A DNA stretch of 64,000 bases from Leptodactylus fallax (Eukaryota > Chordata > Amphibia > Anura > Leptodactylidae), in NCBI GenBank assembly GCA_947044405.1, contig CAMRHE010000157.1, positions 3,176,501-3,240,500 on the forward strand. The letters are read 5' to 3'. The translations under genes were made by a program, and so were the position numbers. Each line of letters starts with the position of its first letter. Positions within the stretch are counted from its first letter, which is position 1. Below, in pieces: positions 22,650-33,970 of this stretch. Below the pieces are notes generated by a model. It worked only from the letters and a program-made list of their open reading frames with translations, was not told the origin of the DNA and made no database searches.

Positions 22650-22870
22650 CAATGACTTATAAAGTGGTAATATTACATCCCTGTACCGCAAATCCATACC
22701 CCTTTTAATACATGACAATATCCTGCTGGCCTTAGAAGCAGTTGATTGACATTGCATGCTGTTATTTAATCTCTCTCTCCCAGATTTACAACCCCCTAGG
22801 ACATATGTTGCATGCAGATTATTTTTACCTAGATGCATAACTTTACATTTATCCACACTGAACCTCATTT
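22650..22870 (-). pseudogene. CR1-like reverse transcriptase, upstream fragment
   Basis: The minus strand encodes MRFSVDKCKVMHLGKNN, then ATYVLGG and KASRILSCIKRGMDL, a continuous block found just after the catalytic core in CR1-clade proteins. It runs directly into the 3' end of the LTR retrotransposon and resumes at 15190 on the other side of it. Further upstream (to about 23070) the frame is lost. Confidence 0.85.
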
Positions 22871-24410
22871 GTTACGTGGATGTCCAAATCTGCTCCGTTG
22901 TGTGAGGCATATTGCTTAGTAAAGACTCGTTTGTTGCATAGTGATAACCCTGTCTATGTATCTTATAAGGGAATATGGACATCACAGAAATGGTTTCCCC
23001 ACTTGGGTCCACTCCCCCCCCCCTCTCCATGATCAAATGCACACAGCCATTAAGAGCAGCTCCCACTCTGGTGGACTTGGCCTGCTCACGTATACATGAT
23101 CAGCTACTTGAATGGTTCTACAACTTCAGAAGTAAGGTGACAGGGGATGGATAGAAGGGTGGTCTTGTTAGCAGCATTAATTTATTAAAAATGATAAAAG
23201 GTGTTGCAGGTTAGTCTACATAAGCTACTGTCACGGATTAGTATATATTAGTCATCAAAAACAGAATGAGTGTGACTCCAATGGAATGGAATGCAGTGCA
23301 CAAATTCAATTGCATTCAATGTGTTCACATTTTGGACAGAAGTATGTTCTTCATCGTATTTGGGTTATATCATGGCTGTTGGGGTGGCATAGAAACATTA
23401 CTCGAATTACAAATGACCATTCCATATAGGATTCCCCCTGTTAATTTTTTGAGGAAGTAATTCTGTCATAAAGTGGCACCAATGACCACATAATAGTACT
23501 ATACAGTGCCCACATAGCACATACTGTAATACTGCCATATAGTCAGAACATGACAGTGCTCAAATAAAAGCAGCATGCAGTTCCTAAATGCCACAATGGG
23601 CTCCATGATGTAAGTTTACACCATGGTATAAATAGGGCGATTGAGGCCTGGACAATCCCCCTTTTGTCTATGCCATAACCAGTCCTGTGTGGGAATGTTC
23701 TCTACTAATATATAAAAGAATAAAATATACTACTTTAAAAGGTTAAAATGTCTTTGTGATGTAGTGAGGCCAACATATACATGCATGATAAAAGATATTT
23801 GTATGTGTCTGTTCTATGTCTCAGCCTTCTGTTGCTACAGGGCTATATGATAAATACATTAACCTGCAGTATGGTGTTTCTGAACTACATTTTTCATTCA
23901 TCTGAAATAAAGTTCATGCTATCTCATGTTGTAATATCTTCCATACTTTGATAATTTAATATTCTTTATTGAAATATTCTATGATGGCCAATATATATTC
24001 AGGGAAAAGCAATTGATATGTGAAAACCATTTTCCAATATATCAGCAGCAAGGATATTTAGAATGTGCACCTCACAAGACCACACTGCTATGCATTATAA
24101 GTGTTGTGGCTGTCTTCCCAAGCAGATGCTTTGGCTATAGACTGACTGGTTTACAGTATAAAGAATAATGTCGTCTGTTTTCTACATTGTGAGCATATTA
24201 AGAACTAATAACTGGTCTTTCATTATTTATCCAGGTCACAGAAATCCCTGGTGTTTTTGTTTTTTTTTTTCTTTGTTTTTTTTTATATATATATCCTAAT
24301 AATCTGAACTGTATAATATGTGTATCTTCCAATATTAAGTATTGAGAAACCTTCATTAGATCACCCCCCTCTGCCAACCCATATCTGCAATTACAGGACA
24401 GTTATATTGT
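22871..24410. other. Intergenic, nothing recognised
   Basis: No gene is supported. The first 200 bp may be worn CR1. The 64-codon frame at 23266-23460 has no recognisable motif. Confidence 0.45.
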
Positions 24411-24430
24411 TTAACCCTGCTGTTCTGTTC

Positions 24431-24444
24431 GGTCAAAAATGACC
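24431..24444. repeat. Subterminal palindrome GGTCAAAAATGACC (1 of 3)
   Basis: The 14-mer GGTCAAAAATGACC occurs at 24431-24444, 24603-24616 and 25299-25312, all within the piggyBac element: two near the left end and one near the right. It is a candidate transposase-binding site by position, which is inference. Confidence 0.75.
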
Positions 24445-24738
24445 AAATTTGAAATTTGATATTTTTTAAAATATTCATTATGTGGTTCTGAAACTTGTGG
24501 TTCATTGACTTTTCCTCATTTGAGGGGTTCTTACTAATAGCAGTTTTTATTTATTTTTTGTTTACTTTTTGCTCCACATCTTTTTTTACACTTGTACTGT
24601 TCGGTCAAAAATGACCGATAGCCTTTTATACTAATCTCCAGCCATTTTTTAAAAAAAAATAAAGGAGTTATAATCTCATTTTGGTCTATATAGTTCAGTT
24701 TTTGCGACAGCAAAAGTTCATACGCTGTAAACGCTCAG

Positions 24739-25010
24739 GTATACATAGGAAAAAACCCTGGAGAAAGAGCTGAAAAAAATCAAGGTATACGAGTACTTTT
24801 GGATTTGACACATGGACTCAAAGGACGAAATGTTACATGTGACAATTTTTTTCACATCACACCAACTGGGGTAGATGTTGCTGAAAAGAAAAATGACCAT
24901 GCTGGGTACTGTTAGAAAAAATAAGCCAGAACTGCCGCAAGGTATCCTCAGTAAGAGACGTTTATAGTTCTACGTTTTATTTTACTGAGGATACAACAGT
25001 AGTTTTATAT
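24739..25010 (+). pseudogene. piggyBac transposase fragment
   Basis: The intact protein cuts and pastes the element at TTAA. This fragment covers part of the catalytic domain. It reads GKNPGERAEKNQGIRVLLDL, then GRNVTCDNFF, whose CDN Asp corresponds to the second of the three catalytic Asp residues in this family. After a frameshift it continues MLGTVRKNKPELP and, after more stops, TEDTTVVLY. The N-terminal part, the first and third Asp and the Cys-rich C-terminal domain are missing. It is unmistakably piggyBac-like but long dead. Confidence 0.88.
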
Positions 25011-25400
25011 AGAAAAAACTAGACTTTTTATTTTTTGTTTTTATAAAAAAATATATTTACATACAGTTTGATGTTATAGTTTACAGTTTTATAAAGAGTT
25101 TTTTTTTTTTTTTGTGCAATATGCATGAATAATGCAATAAGGCGATGTAACATTTTTTGACACAAAAAATAAAAATTAAGTTTTTGATTTCATTTTTCAT
25201 TTGTTTATGAACAACCATGTTCACATACAGTATAATAATGCAAAAGAAATTCAAATAAAACACTTACATTAGTTAAAAATCCAGACTTTAATAGGCCCGG
25301 TCAAAAATGACCGGAACATTATATGTGTATAGTAGAACCGAACAGAACAGCAGGGTTAAAATTGTTTAGTCTTACATAAAATGTTGCTTGATTTTACTGA

Positions 25401-25819
25401 GGGTGGGTTCACACTTGTGCCTGCACTCCGTCTGCCGCGCATCCGACTTAAATGTTGGAAAAAGGATAGGGAATGGATTTGGAAAGGTTTGAGACGCATT
25501 GCTTAAAAACCCATTCACTTCTATGGGTTTTTAAAGCAATGTGTAGATGTGCGATTGAACCCTCTGTGCCGCGAAGCCGTTTTTTTTTTCATCGAACACA
25601 AAGTCCTGCATGTCCAACTTAGTTTCCGACGAAAAAAAACGGCTTCACGGCGCAGAGGGTGCAATCAGACACCCGCACATTGCTTTAAAAACCCCTAGAA
25701 GTGAATGGGTTTTTAAGCAATGCGTCTCAAACCTTTCACAATCCATTCCCTATCCTTTTTTCCGACATTTAAGTCGGATTCGCGGCAGACGGAGTGCCGG
25801 TGCAAGTGTGAACCCATCC
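25401..25819. mobile_element. 420-bp hairpin MITE
   Basis: The two halves are near-perfect inverted copies: GGGTGGGTTCACACTTG at left and the inverse of GGATGGGTTCACACTTG at right. The arms continue through AATGGGTTTTTAAGCAATG to a small central loop near 25600. No convincing target duplication (TGA against TAA). Confidence 0.75.
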
Positions 25820-25822
25820 TAA

Positions 25823-27216
25823 CTTGCAGTTCAGGTAAACTAATACTAATCTATATCCTATCATGGAATGGCAGGTGATCAGCTATCAAGTGAGAAAATA
25901 CTTGTTTATCCGCTGAAAGCATCTCTTGGGAAAGCATAGAAATCATTATCAGCAGCACATATCCCTGTGTAAAGAGGGGATGTGCTGGCGACAAATGCAA
26001 ACTACTGCAGTTTTTTGACTATAAGACTTTTTAGCGGAAAATAATTTTGTTATATTATATAGTCTGCAGTCAGGAGGTTCCAGCCATACCAAACCCCTTT
26101 GACTGCTTTTTTAACCCCTTCCCAAACATTTTTGCAATTTTCATTTTTGACTCCCTGCCTTCCAAACCCCATAACTTTTATTTTTCTGTTCACAGAGCAA
26201 TATGAGGGATTAATGTTTGCGGGACAAATTGTACTTTGCATTAGTACAATTTAATATACTGTACGATTAACTGGGAAGCTGGAAAAAAAAAAAATGTCGT
26301 GGAATCTGAGAAAAACCATGTTTGTGCGACTTTCCTACGGGCTTTGTTTTTACAGCTTTCACTTTGCAGCCAAAATGACATGTCATCTGTATTCTATGGG
26401 TCAATACAATTTCAGTGATAGCAATTTATAAAATTTTCTTTTACATTTTAACCCCTTAAAAAAAATCCAAAACTTGGCAAAAAAAAAAATTGAGGCATTT
26501 CGGCCCCTTTGATTTTTTTTTTTTTTTTTTCTCTGCTACGGCATTCACTGTATGGGTTAAAGATTTTTATAAGTTTGTAGACCAGGCGTTTTTGGACACA
26601 GGGATACCTAATGTGTAGGTGTTTCACTTTATTTTTAACTTTTATATGTGTTCTAGCCAAAGGAGGGCAATTTGAATTTTTAATAGTATTTATTAATTTT
26701 TTTTTTACTGTAATTATTAGACCCCCCTCTAGGGGTCTGAGAACTATTGCAATTTATTCAATGCATTGTAAAATTACGGCATTTGTATTACAGGCTGCAG
26801 AGAGCAGTCTGTAATACAAATCAATGTGCGACAAGCCTGGGAGCCCCTTGATCTTGTTCAGGGGGTTGGCAAGCCACAGAAAATTGACGGCGGAAATGAG
26901 GCAGTTTGACCGAGGCATTTCCTAAGTTAATGACCACAATCAGCACTGTATCTCTGCTGTATAATATAGCGGAGACCCGGATGCTATGGCAGCCGCTCAA
27001 CTCCTGTGCAGCAGTGCTGTTTGTGTATGTGTGCAACAGAGGTGTGTTTGTGTGCATTTGTATTGTTTGTGTCCTGTGTGTTCAGCAGGAGAAGACTGTT
27101 AGCTAACAACCCCCTTTATCTACCCTAGAATACACTACACTGACCCCCTCCACTCCCTTTGACCAACAGAAATGGTTTAAATAGTATGAAATTATTTTTG
27201 TTGCCTAAACCTAGGG
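25823..27216. other. Intergenic with A/T-rich low-complexity runs
   Basis: No gene is supported. It contains poly(A) and poly(T) runs (26283-26293, 26512-26530) and blocks such as AACCCCTTCCCAAAC that look like pieces of dispersed repeats. Confidence 0.4.
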
Positions 27217-28144
<928 letters not shown>

Positions 28145-28865
28145 TGTCTTATAGTAAGCATTGTATAGTGTGAAAATACGGTATATGGGGATGATTTATT
28201 GGGTCATCCCTACACAGTACAATGACACATGACAGAACACAGGTTTTCTTCTAGATAGATATGTAGGCAGAAAAATACATCTTTATTACTATAAATAATA
28301 AATATTTGTACCATTGTAATAAATGTTTCTGATATTAGGAAAAGCTCACCTGGATATTTATAGCAGCTAACCAACTGTGGGTGTCTAATGAATTATAGAA
28401 GATTTTTTTTTTTCATCCAAAGAGCATAAAAGATTGACTATGGTAACAAAAGGAGAAACATCATAACAAAAATGTGTAAAATTAATGAAAAAATATATTT
28501 GTGTTAGTCATTAGCAGGAAACATCTGGTCCATTGGAATAATCTGTTGAGGAGATGTTAGGCTTGAGGTAGCAGGGGTGTGAAAATGTATTTCCTCTACT
28601 TGATTCAATACACAACCAATTTAAGAGTCCATTCCCATTTTCCGGATTTCATGAGGATTTCAATGTAGTTTCCTTTCCCCAAAAACATCCTCAGTTCTGC
28701 TAGCATTCCACTTCCAATGTGTGTAAATGAATTTTTTTTTTAATCTGTTCACATGCTACAGCAAAATAATCTGTGCAGGTTGTTGCTGTTTATTCTCAAA
28801 TATTCCACTTGGATAAAGCAGTGGACTAGCACCAAGTGGATTACCTTGTGCCGACCCACAGCACA
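28145..28865. other. Intergenic, nothing recognised
   Basis: AT-rich sequence without supported features. Confidence 0.5.
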
Positions 28866-28869
28866 TTAA

Positions 28870-29623
28870 AGGGGTTATCCACATTTTCAAAACTGATGGC
28901 CTATCATTAAGATCAATTTTAGAGCGACGGGGGTCCAACAGTCAGGAAATCTGCAGTTATATATCCATGGCAAACATGCAGTATATGGAGCATGTAAATT
29001 TCAAAATCTGTGACAAATTCACAATGTCTCAACACAAGGGGGCAAACTCATCAATCCCTCTATGTCTGAAAACTGGCGTAGATGGAAGACATTAAGACGC
29101 ACACTTGGCACAGGGCATTTTCTTGTGCCAAACATGTGCTTCAAAACCCGTTCTGAGCCTTGCCCGCCACATTGTGCGAATGTGAGTGGTGGAAGGAATG
29201 GATCGGGGAGGGCTGAGCTTGAAACCTGCCATAGGTCAACCATATTGCACCACCTAAATAGGTGGACAGGCCAGGGAATAAATATCTAATGGCTGGAGGT
29301 CCAACCACTGAGACCCCTAGTAGTCACAGCTGCGGGAGCCAATAAGTTCCCCATGTGAATGGAGCATTGGTGTGCATACTCAGCCTCTGAGCCACACACT
29401 TTTGGTACTGCCAGAGATCGTAAATCCCAGTAGTCCCAAACAATTTAATGAAACTCTCGCTGAGCCTGTACAACAATGCTCCATTCACATGGGTCACTTA
29501 GGGGCACACATGGACCTCTGTTCTCCTAACTACTTGGGGTCCCAGCAGCCATATCCACAACAATTAGATTCCTATTACCTATTCTGTGGACAGGGGATAA
29601 GTGTGCATAGTGGGAAAACCCCA
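28870..29623. mobile_element. TTAA-flanked repeat element
   Basis: The ends AGGGGTTATCCACATTTT and, inverted, TGGGGTTTTCCCAC are flanked by TTAA at 28866-28869 and 29624-29627. The inside contains no coding frame I can recognise. It resembles the other AGGGGTT elements (9175, 50051, 60788, 61666). Confidence 0.55.
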
Positions 29624-29865
29624 TTAATAAAATTATTTTGAAGAAGCATTTCTGAGTAAATTAAATTTCAGCAATAAGAGAAGACTATCATGAGTAGAAC
29701 TAACCACTGGACCTTTTAATACAGCCAGTTAAAATGGAGGAAAGTATTATTTACCTGGCATGATCTGGCACTGACCTGATGCTCTGACTTTTGTTACTCT
29801 AGCTTTCCTCCATGGTCCACCTCTGAACGTGCCAAACACATGAGTGACTGTTTAAAAAGTATATA

Positions 29866-31472
29866 CAGTGGGGGAAAAAAGTATTGTCAGCCACCAATTG
29901 TGCAAGTTCTCCCACTTAAAAAGATGAGAGAGGCCTGTAATTGTCATCATAGGTAGACCTCAACTATGAGACAAAATGAGAAAACATATCTAGAAAATCA
30001 CATTGTCTGATTTTTTTTTTTTTTAAGAATTTATTTGCAAATTATGGTGGAAAATAAGTATTTAGTCACCTACAAACAAGCAAGATTTCTGGACCTCACA
30101 GACCTGTAACTTCTTCTTTAAGAGGCTCCTCTGTCCTCCACTCATTACCTGTAGTAATGGCTCCTGTTTGACATTGTTATCAGTATAAAAGACACCTGTC
30201 CACAACCTCAAACAGTCACACTCCAAACTCCACTATGGTGAAGACCAAAGAGCTGTGGAAGGACACCAGAAACAAAATTGTAGACCTGCACCAGGCTGGG
30301 AAGACTGAATCTGCAATAGGCAAGCAGCTTGGTGTGAAGAAATCAACTGTGGGAGCAATAATTAGAAAATGGAAGACATACAAGACCACTGATAATTTCC
30401 CTCGATCAGGGGCTCCATGCAAGATCTCACCCCGTGTGGTCAAAATGATCACAAGAACAGTGAGCAAAAATCCCAGAACCACACGGGGGACCTAGTGAAT
30501 GACCTGCATAAAACTGGGACTAACGTAACAAAGGCTACCGTCAGTAACACACTACACTGCCAGGGACTCAGATCCTGCAGTGCCAGACGTGTTCCCCTGC
30601 TTAAGCCAGTACATATCCGGGCCAATCTGAAGTTTGCTAGAGAGCATTTGGATGTTCCAGAAGAGTATTGGGAGAATGTCATATGGTCAGATGAAACCAA
30701 AGTAGAACTGTTTGATAGAAACACAACTAGTCATGTTTGGAGGAGAGTGAATGCTGAGTTGCATCCAAAGACCACCATACCTACTGTGAAGCATGGGGGT
30801 GGCAACATCATGCTTTGGGGCTGTTCTCTGCAAAGGGACCAGGATGACTGATCCGTGTACATGAAAGAAGGAATGGGGCCATGTATCTTGAGATTTTGAG
30901 TGCAAACCTCCTTCCATCAGCAAGGGCATTGAAGATGAAACGTGGCTGGGTCTTTCAGCATGACAATGATCCCAAGCACACCACCAGGGCAATGAAGGAG
31001 TGGCTTCGTAAGAAGTATTTCAAGGTCCTGGAGTGGCCTAGCCAGTCTCCAGATCTCAACCCCATAGAAAACCTTTGGAGGGAGCTGAAAGTCCGTGTTG
31101 CCCAGTGACAGCCCCAAAACATCACTGCTCTAGAGGAGATCTGCATGGAGGAATGGGCCAACATACCAGCAACAGTGTGTGCTAACCTTGTGAAGACTTA
31201 CAGAAAACGTTTGACCTCTGTCATTAACAACAAAGGATATATAACAAAGTATTGAGATGAACTTTTGTTATTAACCAAATACTTATTTTCCACCATAATT
31301 TGCAAATAAATTCTTTAAAAATCAGACAATGTAATTTTCTGGATATCTTTTCTCGTTTTGTCTCTCATAGTTGAGGTCTACCTATGATGTCAATTACAGG
31401 CCTCTCTCATCTTTTATAAGTGGGAGAACTTGCACAATTGGTGGCTGACTAAATACTTTTTTTTCCCCACTG
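29866..31472 (+). mobile_element. Tc1/mariner transposon, copy 2
   Basis: The 1607-bp element starts CAGTGGGGG and ends TCCCCACTG, with TA at 29864-29865 and 31473-31474. It is the same family as 2381-3912, with long inverted repeats and very similar sequence throughout. It retains the 69 bp that copy 1 has lost. Confidence 0.93.
30235..31255 (+). pseudogene. Tc1-like transposase, two frameshifts and a stop
   Basis: Starts [14 protein letters not shown] as in copy 1 and ends at TKY. The DNA-binding part is followed by KNPRTTRG. There a G is missing from a run near 30485-30489, shifting the frame. The next block reads [13 protein letters not shown] (first Asp) and [11 protein letters not shown]. 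There a T is missing near 30825 compared with copy 1. The last block has [10 protein letters not shown] (second Asp) and NPIENLW (Glu). A TGA at 31108 region (VAQ then stop) replaces an Arg-type codon. It complements copy 1: neither copy is intact, but they are broken at different places. Confidence 0.9.
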
Positions 31473-31474
31473 TA

Positions 31475-32319
31475 TGCAGGGTGATAGAGTCCAGTGCCCC
31501 TCCAAAAGAGACAGTGTCCGTGTGCTCAATGCTTTACTACATGTAAAAGACACTTTCATGCTTCCACTACTTTCGTCTCCAGAAAATAAAACACTTAGGT
31601 TGTTTTGTTAAATGATCGCATTTTATCACTGCATGATATAATAGTATCATTTTATTGTTTAACAAAGTAAGATATTTTATTGGGATGCACATTAAGAAAT
31701 AATCCATGGAAATGAGCCCATACTTAAATAAATAAATAGCAATAGTCATGATATTTTACGGTAAGACATAAAAATGGTCTTAATATTACTTGACTGTGGG
31801 TAAGATGAGGAATTATTATAAGAGCAGGAAGAAGTGCTGAATTTACTCTTATCATGTTGTAGTCTTTATTTATGTTGTAACCGCTCGGAGTTAATTAGTA
31901 CATTAATTACGTCTTGTCATGAGAGTGCCGAGATATACTGAATAAAGAGGTAGCGACTGATACCACCAGGGGTAATATACAAGCCATATTCGCTGCAGTG
32001 CGATATCCATATGAGACCAGCCATAGCAATGTCAAGCAGTATTGGGGTAGGAGCAGGAAAAGGTAATAGCATTACTTCATTAGACCCATTTCGGTTTATA
32101 TTGGAGATTGAGGTTTTGCTTTTTTAAAATGAAAACATTGATATATTGACAGACTGAAAATGATCCGTAACAGATACAACTCTTACATCCATATATCAGC
32201 GATGTCATTACATGCACTAAATCATATTACTGATGTGTCACAACAAGTTGGTCAAGATTTGTCCACACCATATTGGGGGTTCTCAGTCCACATACATTCA
32301 ATCCTACAGTACCCATATA
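31475..32319. other. Intergenic, nothing recognised
   Basis: No gene or bounded repeat is supported. Confidence 0.5.
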
Positions 32320-32321
32320 TA

Positions 32322-33968
32322 CAGTCATATGAAAAAGTTTGGGCACCCCTATTAATCTTAATCATTTTTAGTTCTAAATATTTGGGTGTTTGCAACAGCC
32401 ATTTCAATTTGATATATCTAATAACTGATGGACACAGTAATATTTCAGGATTGAAATGAGGTTTATTGTACTAACAGAAAATGTGCAATATGCATTAAAC
32501 CAAAATTTGACCGGTGCAAAAATTTGGGTACCCTTATCATTTTATTGATTTGAATACTCCTAACTACTTTTACTGACTTACTGAAGCACAAAATTGGTTT
32601 TGTAACCTCACTGAGCTTTGAACTTCATAGCCAGGTGTATCCAATCATGAGAAAAGGTATTTAAGGTGGCCAATTGTAAGTTGTTCTCCTATTTGAATCT
32701 CCTCTGAAGAGTGGCATCATGGGCTCCTCAAAACAACTCTCAAATGATCTGAAAACAAAGATTGTTCAACATAGTTGTTCAGGGGAAGGATACAAAAAGT
32801 TGTCTCAGAGATTTAACCTGTCAGTTTCCACTGTGAGGAACATAGTAAGGAAATGGAAGACCACAGGGACAGTTCTTGTTAAGCCCAGAAGTGGCAGGCC
32901 AAGAAAAATATCAGAAAGGCAGAGAAGAAGAATGGTGAGAACAGTCAAGGACAATCCACAGACCACCTCCAAAGAGCTGCAGCATCATCTTGCTGCAGAT
33001 GGTGTCACTGTGCATCGGTCAACAATACAGCACACTTTGCACAAGGAGAAGCTGTATGGGAGAGTGATGCGAAAGAAGCCGTTTCTGAAAGCACGCCACA
33101 AACAGAGTCGCCTGAGGTATGCAAAAGCACATTTGGACAAGCCAGCTTCATTTTGGAAGAAGGTCCTGTGGACTGATGAAACAAAGATTGAGTTGTTTGG
33201 TCATACAAAAAGGCGTATGCATGGCGTCAAAAAAACACAGTATTCCAAGAAAAACACTTGCTACCCACTGCAAAATTTGGTGGAGGTTCCATCATGCTTT
33301 GGGGCTGTGTGGCCAATGCCGGCACCGGGAATCTTGTTAAAGTTGAGGGTCGCATGGATTCAACTCAGTATCAGCAGATTCTTGAGAATAATGTACAAGA
33401 ATCAGTGACGATTTTGAAATTACGCCGGGGATGGATATTTCAGCAAGACAATGATCCAAAACACAGCTCCAAATCTACTCAGGCATTCATGCAGAGGAAC
33501 AATTACAATGTTTTGGAATGGCCATCCCAGTCCCCAGACCTGAATATCATTGAACATCTGTGGGATAATTTGAAGCGGGCTGTCCATGCTCGGCGACCAT
33601 CAAACTTACTTGAAATGGAATTGTTTTGTAAAGAGGAATGGTCAAAAATACCTTCATCCAGGATCCAGGAGCTGATTAAAAGCTACAGGAAGCGACTAGA
33701 GGCTGTTATTTTTGCAAAAGGAGGATCTACTAAATATTAATGTCACTTTTCTGTTGAGGTGCCCATACTTTTGCACCGGTCAAATTTTGGTGTAATGCAT
33801 ATTGCACATTTTCTGTTAGTACAATAAACCTCATTTCAATCCTGAAATATTACTGTGTCCATCAGTTATTAGATATATCAAATTGAAATGGCTGTTGCAA
33901 ATACCCAAATATTTAGAACTAAAAATGATTAAGATTAATAGGGGTGCCCAAACTTTTTCATATGACTG
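32322..33968 (+). mobile_element. Tc1/mariner transposon, third family, near-intact
   Basis: The 1647-bp element starts CAGTCATATGAAAAAGTTTG and ends with its inverse, with TA at 32320-32321 and 33969-33970. The inverted repeats are long (about 200 bp, and carry an internal repeat of GACCGGTGCAAAA). It holds one transposase gene broken once. A 344-bp deletion derivative lies at 37774-38117. Confidence 0.95.
32719..33740 (+). pseudogene. Tc1-like transposase with a single frameshift
   Basis: The start MGSSKQLSNDLKTK opens the first helix-turn-helix (GEGYKKLSQRFNLSVSTV). A GRPRK AT-hook-like motif and a second helix-turn-helix (TTSKELQHHLAADGV) follow. The catalytic domain has [19 protein letters not shown] and LNIIEHLW, the DD34E set, and the protein ends at GGSTKY. 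The frame of 32719-33408 must change to that of 33258-33740 near 33235-33260, just before [11 protein letters not shown]. That is the only lesion seen. Length and domain order match full Tc1 transposases of about 340 residues. Confidence 0.93.
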
Positions 33969-33970
33969 TA

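Larger units (their letters stand above)
24415..25355 (+). mobile_element. Decayed piggyBac-type element
   Basis: Perfect inverted ends CCCTGCTGTTCTGTTCGG are flanked by TTAA at 24411-24414 and 25356-25359, the piggyBac signature. The 941-bp element is about a third of an autonomous one. It keeps a transposase fragment (24739-25010) and three copies of a palindromic subterminal motif. Confidence 0.92.

Noticed and set aside
25401..25819. Long hairpin considered as a microRNA or other RNA gene
   Set aside because: Arms of about 200 bp and relatives at several sites point to a MITE. No RNA-family feature was seen.
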